Assembly: GCF_012910805.1 (NCBI RefSeq)
Contig: NZ_WTVK01000013.1
Location: 1 to 64,000, forward strand
Direction: 5' to 3'
DNA: 64,000 bases
DNA from: Aromatoleum evansii
GTDB lineage: Bacteria > Pseudomonadota > Gammaproteobacteria > Burkholderiales > Rhodocyclaceae
In this document: piece after piece, positions 37,583 to 46,129 of the stretch
How positions within the stretch are numbered: the stretch's first letter is position 1
Layout of the letters: every line of letters begins with the position of its first letter
Notes under the pieces: generated by a model
The model's input: only the letters and a program-made list of their open reading frames with translations
What the model was told of the DNA's origin: nothing
Databases searched by the model: none
Program-made: the position numbers and the translations under genes

Positions 37583-38803
37583 ATGAATACTATTGATCGC
37601 CACCTCCCCGACGAAGCCGCCATGAAGACCTGGCGGCGTGCCATCCACCAGCATCCCGAGCTCGGCTTCGACGAGTTCGAGACCAGCCGCCTGGTGGCCG
37701 ACCAATTGCGCGACTGCGGCTTCGAAGTGACTGCCGGCATCGCCACCACCGGCGTCGTCGGCACCCTGAGCTGGGGCACGGACGGCGGCAAGGGCGGCCC
37801 GCGCCTGGGGCTGCGCGCCGACATGGACGCGCTGCCGATCCACGAGGAAACCGGCCTGCCCTGGGCGAGCCGCAATCCGGGCCGGATGCACGCCTGCGGC
37901 CACGACGGCCACACCGCGATGCTGCTCGGCGCCGCACAGGTGTTCGGACGCCTGCACCGCGAAGGCCGCCTGCCCGGCAGCGGCACGCTGAACCTGATCT
38001 TCCAGCCCGCCGAGGAACTGGGTGGCGGCGGCGGCGCCAAGCGCATGCTCGAGGAAGGCCTGTTCGAGCGCTTCCCCTGCGATGCCATCTTCGCGATGCA
38101 CAACTTCCCCGGCGTGCCGACCGGCCACTTCCGCTTCCGCCCCGGCCCCTTCATGGCCTCGTCCGACAAGGTGCTGATCCGCTTCGACGGCAAGGGCGGC
38201 CATGGCGCCCTGCCCCACCTCGCCGCCGACCCGACGCTGCCGGCGGCGGCGACCGTGCTCGGCCTGCAAGGCATCGTCGGGCGCAACGTCGATCCGGTCG
38301 AGATGGCCGTGGTCAGCGTCGGCCGCATGTCCGCCGGCAAGGCCTACAACGTGATCCCCGAGACGGCCGAACTGGAACTCAGCGTGCGCGCGCTACGCCC
38401 CGAAGTGCGCGACCGCCTGGAACAGCGCATCTGCGAACTGGCCCGCGGACAGGCCGCCGCCCACGGCGTCGGCTGCGACATCCGCTACGAGCGCGGCTAC
38501 CCCGTGCTGATCAACACCGCCGAGCAGGTGCGCTTCGCGACCGAGGTCGCACGCGAGTTGGTCGGCGACGACAAGGTGGACGGCAACGCCCCGCCGCTCT
38601 CGGGCAGCGAGGACTTCGCCTTCATGCTGCAGCAGGTGCCCGGCTGCTACCTGCTGATCGGCAACGGCGACAACGGCTTCGCCGGCGGGGAACACCTTGG
38701 GCCGTGCAGCGTGCATAACCCGCACTATGACTTCAACGACGCCTGCCTCGCGCCGGGCGCGGCCTTCTGGGTCGCCCTCGCGAACCGGTTCTTCGGCGGC
38801 TGA
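37583..38803 (+). CDS. M20-family amidohydrolase (hippurate hydrolase type)
   Basis: Metal-dependent cytoplasmic amidohydrolase of the M20D peptidase family, which splits N-acyl amino acids such as hippurate (benzoylglycine) or aminobenzoyl-glutamate. The 406 residues show RRAIHQHPELGFDEFETS, the metal site LRADMDALPI and MHACGHDGHTAMLLGAA, IFQPAEELGGGG with the general-base Glu, and SGSEDFAFMLQQVPG. The ATG at 37583 starts the conserved N-terminus; a longer frame adds 21 non-conserved residues. Paired with an MHS transporter and next to the glycine island, a glycine-releasing substrate is attractive but not proven. Confidence 0.85.
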   Translation: MNTIDRHLPDEAAMKTWRRAIHQHPELGFDEFETSRLVADQLRDCGFEVTAGIATTGVVGTLSWGTDGGKGGPRLGLRADMDALPIHEETGLPWASRNPGRMHACGHDGHTAMLLGAAQVFGRLHREGRLPGSGTLNLIFQPAEELGGGGGAKRMLEEGLFERFPCDAIFAMHNFPGVPTGHFRFRPGPFMASSDKVLIRFDGKGGHGALPHLAADPTLPAAATVLGLQGIVGRNVDPVEMAVVSVGRMSAGKAYNVIPETAELELSVRALRPEVRDRLEQRICELARGQAAAHGVGCDIRYERGYPVLINTAEQVRFATEVARELVGDDKVDGNAPPLSGSEDFAFMLQQVPGCYLLIGNGDNGFAGGEHLGPCSVHNPHYDFNDACLAPGAAFWVALANRFFGG

Positions 38804-38864
38804 CCGCCGGCTGGCGGAAGACCCCAAAACGACAACTCAGACTCTTAAAGAGGAGACACGCATC

Positions 38865-40232
38865 ATGAGCACCAATACCGCAGCGCCGCGCACGCGGCAG
38901 ATCGTCGCCGCCGTCATCGGCAACGCGCTGGAATGGTACGACTTCATCGTCTTCGGCTTCCTCGCCGTGGTGATCTCGCGCCTGTTCTTCCCCTCCGAAA
39001 GCGAGTACAGCTCGCTGCTGATGGCCACCGCGACCTTCGGCGTGGGCTTCTTCATGCGTCCGGTGGGCGGCGTGCTGCTGGGCATCTACGCCGACCGCAA
39101 GGGCCGCAAGGCGGCGCTGCAGCTCATCATCGCGATGATGACCGTGTCGATCGCACTGATCGCCTTCGCCCCGCCCTACGCCGCGATCGGCGTCGCCGCC
39201 CCGCTGCTGATCGTGCTCGCACGCCTGCTGCAGGGCTTCGCCACCGGCGGCGAGTTCGCCAGCGCGACCTCCTTCCTGATCGAGAGCGCACCGCCCAACA
39301 AGCGCGGCCTGTACGGCTCGTGGCAGATGTTCGGCCAGGGCCTGGCGGTGTTTGCCGGCGCCGAGGTCACGGCGCTGGTCACGCGCAACCTCTCGCCCGA
39401 GGCGCTCGACGCCTGGGGCTGGCGCATCCCGTTCATCATCGGCCTCGCGATCGGCCCGGTCGGCCTATGGATCCGCCGTCACCTGGAAGAAACCGAGGCC
39501 TTTCTGGAAGCCCACAAGGCCCCGGCGGAGAAGCAGTCGATCGCCCGCATGCTCCGGAACCACCTGCGCGAAGTCTTCGCGGTCATGGGCGTCACCGTCT
39601 GCGGCACGGTCGGCTTCTACGTGATCCTGGTCTACATGCCGACCTTCGCCACCAAACAGCTCGGCATGGTGCTGTCGGATGCCTTCACCGCGCAGGTCAT
39701 CGCGGTCGCGCTGATGACGATCCTGATGCCCGTGTTCGGCGCGCTGTCCGACCGCGTCGGCCGCAAGATCCTCGTGATCCTCGCCGCCGCCGGCCTGCTC
39801 GTCGCCTCCTACCCCCTGCTGTCGTGGGTGCATGCCGCCCCATCGTTCGAACGGCTCGTCACGATGCAGATCGTGCTGTGCATCCTGCTCGCGGTCTTCT
39901 TCGGCCCGATCTCGGCCGTGATGGCGGAACAGTTCCCCGCCGGCGTGCGCTCGACCGGCCTCGCGCTCGCCTACAACGTCGCGGTGATGGTGTTCGGCGG
40001 CTTCGCGCAGTTCATCGTGACCTGGCTCATCCAGAACACGGGCGTCGTCATCGCCCCCGTCTTCTACGTGATGTTCGCCGCCGCGCTGGGCTTCGTGTCC
40101 GCCCTGTTCCTGACCGACCGCACCAGGGTCGCGCATCTCGCCGCGGTCGATGATGAAACACCGCAGGCGCAGACGGGCAAGGGCGGCAAGGAGGCCACCA
40201 TCCTCCCGCGCACCGCTCTCAATCGCGCCTGA
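38865..40232 (+). CDS. MHS-family proton symporter (citrate/metabolite transporter-like)
   Basis: Inner-membrane MFS carrier of the metabolite:H+ symporter branch (relatives: citrate CitA/TcuC, shikimate, proline/betaine carriers). The 455 residues have 12 hydrophobic segments; VIGNALEWYDFIVFGFLAVVIS, the GIYADRKGRKAAL loop and LLQGFATGGEFASATSFLIESAP are MHS signatures. AAGAGGAG lies 9 nt before the ATG at 38865. It follows the M20 hydrolase by 61 bp, so import of the hydrolase substrate is the simplest role. An intrinsic terminator follows. Confidence 0.88.
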   Translation: MSTNTAAPRTRQIVAAVIGNALEWYDFIVFGFLAVVISRLFFPSESEYSSLLMATATFGVGFFMRPVGGVLLGIYADRKGRKAALQLIIAMMTVSIALIAFAPPYAAIGVAAPLLIVLARLLQGFATGGEFASATSFLIESAPPNKRGLYGSWQMFGQGLAVFAGAEVTALVTRNLSPEALDAWGWRIPFIIGLAIGPVGLWIRRHLEETEAFLEAHKAPAEKQSIARMLRNHLREVFAVMGVTVCGTVGFYVILVYMPTFATKQLGMVLSDAFTAQVIAVALMTILMPVFGALSDRVGRKILVILAAAGLLVASYPLLSWVHAAPSFERLVTMQIVLCILLAVFFGPISAVMAEQFPAGVRSTGLALAYNVAVMVFGGFAQFIVTWLIQNTGVVIAPVFYVMFAAALGFVSALFLTDRTRVAHLAAVDDETPQAQTGKGGKEATILPRTALNRA

Positions 40233-40248
40233 AATCCCTGCAATGCTG

Positions 40249-40277
40249 GCCGCCCCTCCCCCGGGGGCGGCTTTTTT
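40249..40277 (+). terminator. Intrinsic terminator after the MHS transporter gene
   Basis: GCCGCCCC, a 7-nt loop and GGGGCGGC followed by six T residues, 17 bp after the stop codon; it also faces the convergent patatin gene. Confidence 0.9.
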
Positions 40278-40280
40278 CGT

Positions 40281-41330
40281 TTACGCGAACACCTCTCCGA
40301 GATTCACCGTCCCCCGGCTGCCCACATGCTGCCGCTTGGTACGGATCCACTTCGCGGCACGGGCGCGCCCCAGGTCGCGCAGTTCGTGAAGGAAGGCGCG
40401 CGCCGCGTTGAGTTTGCTGCCGCTGCCGCTCTCGGCCAGCTCCTGCGCCTCGATCATGTGGAAGCGCAGGCCCAGCAGCTTGCGCTCGAGGCGCCCGTGC
40501 GGGAGAAAGCCGCTACCCGCCTCGAGATAGGCGCGGGCATGCGCGATCATGCGCATCTCGCGCAGGAAGGTCGCCGAGAAGCCGAGCTCCACCGTGCGAT
40601 CCGCGATCTCCCCGGCGCTGCGCGGCGGCGCCGCAATGCGCAGCGGGTTGAGCAGCACGAGCAGGATGTCCGGCGTCTCGCATTCGTACATCAGCGGGTA
40701 GACAGCCGGATTGGCGCTGAAGCCGCCGTCCCAGTAGGCCTCGCCGTCGATCTCGACCGCATGGTGGATGGTGGGCAGGCAGGCCGACGCCAGCAGCATG
40801 TCCTCGGTGAGTTCGGCGGTGCGGAACAGGCGCACCTTGCCCGTCTGCACGCGCGTCGCCGCAATGAACAGACGCAGGCGACACTCGCGGCGCAGGAACT
40901 CGAAATCGAACTGCGCGTGGACCACCTCACGCAAGGGGTTCAGCTCCAGCGGATTGAACTGGTAGGGCGACAACAGCCGCGTCATCCCCAGCATCATCCC
41001 GAGGGGATTGGGCAGCGCGCCGTTGCCATTCGGGTTCATGCTGTGCAGCAGGTCGAGCTCCAGCGGCGCGCTGGCCGCGATCGCCTCCCAGAACGCCGAC
41101 AGGGTCTCGCGCGCGCCCTCCGCGCCGCCGCGCGTCCAGCCCTGCGCCAGCGCCACGGCGTTCATCGCACCCGCGCTGGTGCCGCTGACGCCGTCGAGCT
41201 TCCAGCCGTCCTCAAGCAGCCTGTCCAGCACACCCCATGTGTAGGCGCCGTGCGCCCCGCCGCCTTGCAGCGCGAGGCTGATCGCAGGCACTTCGCCGCG
41301 CCTGCCCGACCACCATCGTTTGCGCAACAT
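40281..41330 (-). CDS. Patatin-like phospholipase
   Basis: A 349-residue patatin-fold acyl hydrolase with a Ser-Asp dyad. LALQGGGAHGAYTWGVL (oxyanion loop), GTSAGAMNA (nucleophile Ser around residue 51) and the DGGFSANPAV segment (catalytic Asp) are all present. No signal peptide is evident, so it is probably cytoplasmic or membrane-associated. Three ATGs are possible (41375, 41357, 41330); 41330 is preferred because AGGGGGTGG precedes it and the earlier residues are non-conserved. It is convergent with the MHS gene. Natural lipid substrate unknown; such proteins in related bacteria are often near polyhydroxyalkanoate or phospholipid genes, which are not seen here. Confidence 0.88.
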   Translation of the reverse strand: MLRKRWWSGRRGEVPAISLALQGGGAHGAYTWGVLDRLLEDGWKLDGVSGTSAGAMNAVALAQGWTRGGAEGARETLSAFWEAIAASAPLELDLLHSMNPNGNGALPNPLGMMLGMTRLLSPYQFNPLELNPLREVVHAQFDFEFLRRECRLRLFIAATRVQTGKVRLFRTAELTEDMLLASACLPTIHHAVEIDGEAYWDGGFSANPAVYPLMYECETPDILLVLLNPLRIAAPPRSAGEIADRTVELGFSATFLREMRMIAHARAYLEAGSGFLPHGRLERKLLGLRFHMIEAQELAESGSGSKLNAARAFLHELRDLGRARAAKWIRTKRQHVGSRGTVNLGEVFA

Positions 41331-41412
41331 GCTCCACCCCCTTCCATGCAGGGACATACTCTTGCTGCACTGCACAATACAGCAAGAATGGTAACGGGGG
41401 TGTTTCAGGTGG

Positions 41413-42777
41413 TCAGGTCATGAACATCCGCAACGCGAATCCGACCACCGCACACACGGCGATCACGTGGATGACGTTCGCCCTGAAGCGGAACAGCGCG
41501 ACCGCCGCGCCCAGCGCGATGAGCGCCGACATGAGGTCGAAGCCGCCCTCCAGCCCCTGCGGCCACAGCACGTGGTAGCCGAAGAACAGCGCGAGGTTCA
41601 GCACCACCCCGACCACGGCGGCGGTGATCGCGGTGAGCGGCGCCGTGAATTTCAGGTCGTTGTGGGTCGTCTCCACCAGCGGACCGCCCAACAGGATGAA
41701 GATGAAGGACGGCAGGAAGGTGAACCACGTCACGAGCGTGGCAGCCACGGCGCCGGCGAGGAACAGGCTGTCCGGCCCGAACACCGCTTTCACATAGCCG
41801 CCGACGAAGCCGACGAACGCGACCACCATGATCAGCGGGCCCGGCGTCGTCTCACCCAGCGCCAGTCCGTCGATCATCTGCGTCGGTGTCAGCCAGCCGT
41901 AGTGCGCGACCGCGCCCTGATACACGTAGGGCAGCACCGCATAGGCGCCGCCGAAGGTCAGCAGCGCCGCCTTGGTGAAGAACCATCCCATCTGCGTCAG
42001 CGTGTGCTGCCAGCCGAACACGCCCGCCAGCATCCCCATCGGCACCAGCCACAGCAGGCCGCCGACCACCAGCACGCGCGCGACGCGCGACCAGGCAAAG
42101 CGCGCATGCTTGGGCGTCGGCGTGGCGTCGTCGATCACCGCTGGGCCGAAGGACTTCTCGGCCGTGCCGTGCGCGCCGCCGGCTCGGAAATGCTCCGGCG
42201 ACATCCGGCCGCCGATCACCCCGACGAGCGCCGCACCGATGACGATGGCGGGAAACGGCAGGTTGAGACCGGCGATCGCGACGAAGGACGCCGCCGCGAT
42301 CGCCCACAGCACATTGTTCCTGAGCGCGCGCGAGCCGATGCGGTGCGCCGCCTGGACGACGATGGCCGTCACGGCGGGCTTGATGCCGTAGAAGAGCCCC
42401 GCCACCAGCGGCGTCTCGCCGAAGGCCACATAGACCCACGACAGGCCGATCAGGATCAGCAGCGACGGAAGCACGAACAGCACGCCGGCGACGATGCCGC
42501 CGCGCGCCCGATGCATCAGCCAGCCGATGTAGGTCGCGAGTTGCTGCGCCTCCGGGCCGGGCAGGACCATGCAGTAGTTGAGGGCGTGCAGGAATCGTCG
42601 CTCCGAGATCCAGCGGCGGCGCTCGACCAGTTCCTGGTGCATGATCGCGATCTGGCCCGCAGGCCCGCCGAAGCTGATGAAACCGAGCTTCAGCCAGAAC
42701 AGCAAGGCCTCGCGGAACGAAACCGGCGCGGGTGCGGTTGCGGGGGCGTTTTCGGTCGTCGGTACGGAACGGCTCAT
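41413..42777 (-). CDS. chrA: Chromate transporter (CHR family)
   Basis: Inner-membrane chromate efflux protein. The 454 residues are a bidomain CHR protein: first CHR domain from about residue 20 with FWLKLGFISFGGPAGQIAIMHQELV and LPGPEAQQLATYIGW, second half with FTKAALLTFGGAYAVLPYV and LALGETTPGPLIMVVAFVGFVGGY. The FGGP and PGP motifs occur in both halves as in characterised ChrA. No ChrB regulator is adjacent. It adds to the metal-resistance character of the following region. Confidence 0.93.
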   Translation of the reverse strand: MSRSVPTTENAPATAPAPVSFREALLFWLKLGFISFGGPAGQIAIMHQELVERRRWISERRFLHALNYCMVLPGPEAQQLATYIGWLMHRARGGIVAGVLFVLPSLLILIGLSWVYVAFGETPLVAGLFYGIKPAVTAIVVQAAHRIGSRALRNNVLWAIAAASFVAIAGLNLPFPAIVIGAALVGVIGGRMSPEHFRAGGAHGTAEKSFGPAVIDDATPTPKHARFAWSRVARVLVVGGLLWLVPMGMLAGVFGWQHTLTQMGWFFTKAALLTFGGAYAVLPYVYQGAVAHYGWLTPTQMIDGLALGETTPGPLIMVVAFVGFVGGYVKAVFGPDSLFLAGAVAATLVTWFTFLPSFIFILLGGPLVETTHNDLKFTAPLTAITAAVVGVVLNLALFFGYHVLWPQGLEGGFDLMSALIALGAAVALFRFRANVIHVIAVCAVVGFALRMFMT

Positions 42778-42935
42778 TCTGGTTGTGCGGCCTCAAGGCG
42801 GGTCGAGGACGGGACACGGGGCAACCCGCCGCGCCGGGCGACGAATGCGCATGAGTCCCGCCGGATTCGTGCGAGCGTGCAAGTATGCATGTCCGTCGCG
42901 CCTGACGCACGGCGCCGCCCCCGACCGGCGCAGAC

Positions 42936-43805
42936 TCAGCCGGCCACCGGATCCTGCTCCGCCACCACCTTGCCACCTTCCCGCCGCACGGCGAAACGCA
43001 GCGGCGAACGCACTGCCGGACGGCCGAACGGAGCACCGTAGGCAAAACCCTGGGCGAGCACGCCCCGAGACGGATTCACCAATGCCCTGTTTTCGACCCG
43101 CGTCACGATCACCCGCGCCGATCCCGCGCGCGCCCGCAGCGCATCGAGCGCCTCCCCGACGTCGGCTTCCGCCTGCAATGCCGCCGTGCCGATCTTGATG
43201 AAGTCCACCGGCACGCTTCCCGCCAGCGTTTGCCATTGCGCCACGGACTCGAGGTTCACGGCCACGCGGAACCCGTTCTGGCGATAGTTGCGCAGCACGA
43301 AGCTCAACAGGTCCGCCTGCCGGCTCGCGACGATGGGCGCCTCGATGACGATGCGTTCGGGCGGGAAACCGAGCGCATCGACCACCTTGCGGAACGCAGC
43401 CCCGTGATCGCCCGCGACTGCCGCAAGCAGGCGGCCATGCACGTTCAGGAACAGCAGACCGTCGGCGCCCACCGACGCGATGAAGTTCAGCGCGTGGACG
43501 GTGCGCGCGAGCCGGTCCAGCGCGATCAGGCGATCGTCGTCGGCATTGGCCGAAAACAGCCCCCACGGCGACAGGTCGCGCCGGCCGCCCCCCAGGCAGC
43601 GGAGGAAGGCTTCGTGCCCGACGGCATGGCCGGATGAAGGATCGACGATGGGCTGGAAGACGCTCGACAGCTCGCATCCGAACCAGTCCCCCACGACGCT
43701 GCCATCCGCAAGGCGGCGCAGCGTCCGACCGACCTGCCGTTCGAGAGGCAGGCGGTGGAGGAAGTCGCGAACGCGGTCGGCGACCGGCGAAGTCGGAATG
43801 GTCAT
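42936..43805 (-). CDS. Degenerate EAL-domain protein
   Basis: A 289-residue single EAL-domain protein without a GGDEF, PAS or receiver partner. Fold landmarks are present: FQPIVDPSSGHAVGHEAFLR (variant of the EALLR motif), LFLNVHGRLL, VDFIKIG and AQGFAYGAPFG. Catalytic residues look lost: the DDFG metal motif is replaced by VNLES, the EGVE motif by TRVEN, and KID by KIG. It is therefore more likely a c-di-GMP-binding or protein-interaction module than an active phosphodiesterase. It stands alone, 158 bp upstream of chrA on the same strand. Confidence 0.82.
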   Translation of the reverse strand: MTIPTSPVADRVRDFLHRLPLERQVGRTLRRLADGSVVGDWFGCELSSVFQPIVDPSSGHAVGHEAFLRCLGGGRRDLSPWGLFSANADDDRLIALDRLARTVHALNFIASVGADGLLFLNVHGRLLAAVAGDHGAAFRKVVDALGFPPERIVIEAPIVASRQADLLSFVLRNYRQNGFRVAVNLESVAQWQTLAGSVPVDFIKIGTAALQAEADVGEALDALRARAGSARVIVTRVENRALVNPSRGVLAQGFAYGAPFGRPAVRSPLRFAVRREGGKVVAEQDPVAG

Positions 43806-44110
43806 GGCGGGGCTCCATCAGTGGTCCGGTGCAAAGCACGACGCATCGCACACGGCAGGCCGACGCATCGTCGCACCCCGACTTTACGGGGCCGTGTCAC
43901 GGCCGCGAACCATGAAATTCTGCTGAGCTTATGTGCGAGCGGACAACCGACTTGCCCTTCGGCACCGTTCGCCCGCCGTCACGCTTACAAACGCGTAATA
44001 CCTATGTCATCGATCGGACAGTCGTCGCGGCGCACACTGCGAAACACGAGCGAAGGATTCCGGAGCATCCGCGCCGGACGAGCATTCGCCGGAACGCACC
44101 GGAGATCATC
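43806..44110. other. Intergenic stretch without a recognised gene
   Basis: About 305 bp between the divergent EAL gene and a small exported-protein gene. Several short open frames cross it but none has a credible ribosome binding site and family similarity. I see no clear sigma70 or sigma54 elements or repeats. Confidence 0.5.
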
Positions 44111-44389
44111 ATGAGAACCACCCTTCTTTCCGTCGCCACAGTCGTTATGGCGCTCGGACTGTCGTTCGGGGCCAGTGCAGCGTCCCAGGCTCCGGCCGTC
44201 GAACAGCCCGGGATTGCGATACAAGCGCCCGCCGCACCCAATGCGACAAGCGCGTCACGGCATAGTCATATGGGGGAAAAGGTCGGTGTCCGTGCAGAAC
44301 AGGCCGCCTCATCCGGATCGGAGGCCGCGAATCCTGCGCCGGCAAAGACCGCCCGCAATCGCCACAACCATCAGCGCGACTTCAAGTAA
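44111..44389 (+). CDS. Small exported protein of unknown function
   Basis: A 92-residue protein with a clear signal peptide (MRTTLLSVATVVMALGLSFGASA, cleavage near residue 24) and a mature part of about 68 residues rich in Ala, Pro, Asn and His, ending RNRHNHQRDFK. The His-rich, low-complexity mature region and the neighbouring CopK and copper ATPase genes suggest metal binding, but no family is recognised. GGAGAT lies 7 nt before the ATG at 44111; the longer open frame upstream lacks support. Confidence 0.65.
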   Translation: MRTTLLSVATVVMALGLSFGASAASQAPAVEQPGIAIQAPAAPNATSASRHSHMGEKVGVRAEQAASSGSEAANPAPAKTARNRHNHQRDFK

Positions 44390-44425
44390 GCGACGGCTGC
44401 CACCAGCCTTTTCCCGGCCATCCTG

Positions 44426-44463
44426 CCACCGCGGGGATATCGCAAACAACCAGCCCGCGGTGG
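44426..44463 (+). terminator. Stem-loop after the small exported-protein gene
   Basis: CCACCGCGGG and its exact complement form a 10-bp stem with an 18-nt loop, followed by TCTTGGGTT. It is the first of two hairpins in the spacer between convergent genes; the T-tract is weak. Confidence 0.5.
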
Positions 44464-44475
44464 TCTTGGGTTAGA

Positions 44476-44507
44476 GGGGAGGCGGCCGCAACAGCGGCCG
44501 CCTCCCC
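44476..44507. terminator. Strong GC-rich hairpin between convergent genes
   Basis: GGGGAGGCGGCCGC and its exact complement form a 14-bp stem with loop AACA, 10 bp from the copK stop. It lies between convergent genes and can fold on both transcripts; no T-run follows on either side, so it may block read-through or protect 3' ends. Confidence 0.6.
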
Positions 44508-44516
44508 GACGCGCGT

Positions 44517-44912
44517 TCAGCGCCCGCGGTAGTTGGTGTTCAGCAGCGCGTCGAGGCGCCAGACCTCGTTGCCTTGCATCGTGATCTTCTGGCCATCGGC
44601 AGTCACCATCGGGTGCCCCTGATCCATGGAGTACGCGCGGCCGTACTTGTCCTCCATGGCCATCTTGCCGTCGCTGAACACGTGAAGGGTCGAGCCGTCC
44701 TTGAGGTCGTACGATTTCTCCAGGGAATTTGCGCCGTCACCGTCACGGACGTTCTCGCGCAGCGCGGGTCCCGCAGACAAGGCGGGAACCGTCTGGAGGT
44801 GCTCGAGCCAATGGGTCGAGCCGGCCTCTGAGTAGTCCGTATGGGCCGATACCGCCAGCGGGCCGGCAAGCAGAATGGATGTAAAGACAATACGGATCGA
44901 TGTGTGTTTCAT
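44517..44912 (-). CDS. copK: CopK-family periplasmic copper-binding protein
   Basis: A 131-residue exported protein with a signal peptide ending AVSA near residue 23. Its C-terminal 65 residues (KSYDLKDGSTLHVFSDGKMAMEDKYGRA ... MVTADGQKITMQGNEVWRLDALL) follow the compact beta-sandwich of Cupriavidus metallidurans CopK, which binds Cu(I) through methionines and Cu(II) cooperatively; the methionines in GKMAMEDK and around HPMVTADG are retained. An extra segment of about 40 residues, HTDYSEAGSTHWLEHLQT and on, separates the signal peptide from the CopK fold, longer than in CopK. AAGGAGAG precedes the ATG at 44912. Confidence 0.85.
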   Translation of the reverse strand: MKHTSIRIVFTSILLAGPLAVSAHTDYSEAGSTHWLEHLQTVPALSAGPALRENVRDGDGANSLEKSYDLKDGSTLHVFSDGKMAMEDKYGRAYSMDQGHPMVTADGQKITMQGNEVWRLDALLNTNYRGR

Positions 44913-45155
44913 GATGACTCTCCTTGCTGTGATCGGATCTGGCGCTCGACTACGAGCAACCATGATCGAATGCTAGGAAAGCCCCCCCGACAGGACGATG
45001 ACTGCGGAATTACGCTTCGTTCAGCTAATCGTCATTTTCAGGAAATAATCCCGAAAATCCTTGAACGCTCCCCGAATCACCGAAAATTAACCATCTCGCG
45101 CGATGCTGACATGAATGTAATCATCGCGTCAGGGTGAAGTCGATCTCCGGGGTCT

Positions 45156-45440
45156 ATGATGAATTCATCGGAACATCGGATCGATGCCATGCGCCCGCAG
45201 CACTCTCCCGTGCCCGCCCCGATGAGGGACGCACCCCGTCCGAAGCGCGCCGGCTGGGTATTCGGCGTCTTCCTCGCAATCGCCGCCATCCTTCTGGCCT
45301 TCGAGCACCGGATCCATCTGCTGGGCATCCTCCCCTGGCTGTTCCTGCTTGCCTGCCCGCTGATGCATCTCTTCATGCACCACGGCCACGGCAGCCACGG
45401 CTCTCATCACGACGCCCCCAGGGATGGTGAGCCGCGATGA
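45156..45440 (+). CDS. DUF2933-family small membrane protein
   Basis: A 94-residue protein with an N-terminal polar segment, two adjacent hydrophobic stretches (WVFGVFLAIAAILLAFEH and LLGILPWLFLLACPLMHLF) and a His-rich tail MHHGHGSHGSHHD. This CPLMHLFMHHGHG arrangement is the DUF2933 pattern, a family commonly found beside copper resistance genes. Start is uncertain: ATGATG at 45156/45159, or internal ATGs. Its stop overlaps the following gene's ATG by 4 bp, so both are cotranscribed. Confidence 0.8.
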   Translation: MMNSSEHRIDAMRPQHSPVPAPMRDAPRPKRAGWVFGVFLAIAAILLAFEHRIHLLGILPWLFLLACPLMHLFMHHGHGSHGSHHDAPRDGEPR

Positions 45441-46129
45441 CCGAATCGAGTCCCGCCTATGGCCTGTGGTCGCTGGTCGCGATCAACTCGGCCATCTTCA
45501 TCCTCTTCGCCGCCAGCTTCTTCAAGCCGCGTTCGTCGCGCGACTGGCGCACGCTGGGCATGTTCTCCGCGTTCATCGTCGCGCTGTTCGCCGAGATGTA
45601 CGGCTTCCCGCTGACGATCTACCTCCTGTCGGGCTGGCTCGCGGCGCGCTTTCCCGGTGTGGACTTCCTCTCCCACGACGCCGGCCACCTGCTCGAAGTG
45701 ATGTTCGGCTGGCGCGCCAACCCGCATTTCGGCCCCTTCCACATCCTCTCCGCAATCCTGATCGGCGGCGGCTTCTGGCTGCTCGCCTCGGCCTGGAAGG
45801 CGCTCTACGCGGCGCAGGCCACCGGCACGCTGGCCACCACCGGCCCCTACGCCCGCCTGCGCCACCCGCAGTACGCGGCCTTCGTCGTGATCATGGCGGG
45901 CTTCCTGCTCCAGTGGCCGACGCTGATCACGCTCGCGATGTTCCCCGTCCTCGTCGTCGCCTATGTGCGTCTCGCCCGTCGCGAGGAGCGTGAGGCGGAG
46001 GCGAGCTTCGGTGCCGACTGGCAGCGCTACGCGCGGACGACCCCGGCCTTCTTCCCTTGCCGGACGAAATCCCGCACTCATCCCATCGCCGGCGACCGCG
46101 GCGAGCATTCATCAGGAGAACGATCATGA
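45437..46129 (+). CDS. ICMT/PEMT-like membrane methyltransferase
   Basis: A 230-residue membrane protein with about five hydrophobic segments and the isoprenylcysteine/phospholipid methyltransferase core TTGPYARLRHPQYAAFVVIMAGFLLQWPT near residues 134-163, with the C-terminal EEREAEASFGADWQRYARTTPAFFP motif that completes the SAM site. Bacterial members of this family often lie in heavy-metal resistance loci; their substrate is generally unknown. It overlaps the DUF2933 gene by 4 bp and its 3' end overlaps the next gene's start by 4 bp. Confidence 0.82.
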   Translation: MTESSPAYGLWSLVAINSAIFILFAASFFKPRSSRDWRTLGMFSAFIVALFAEMYGFPLTIYLLSGWLAARFPGVDFLSHDAGHLLEVMFGWRANPHFGPFHILSAILIGGGFWLLASAWKALYAAQATGTLATTGPYARLRHPQYAAFVVIMAGFLLQWPTLITLAMFPVLVVAYVRLARREEREAEASFGADWQRYARTTPAFFPCRTKSRTHPIAGDRGEHSSGERS

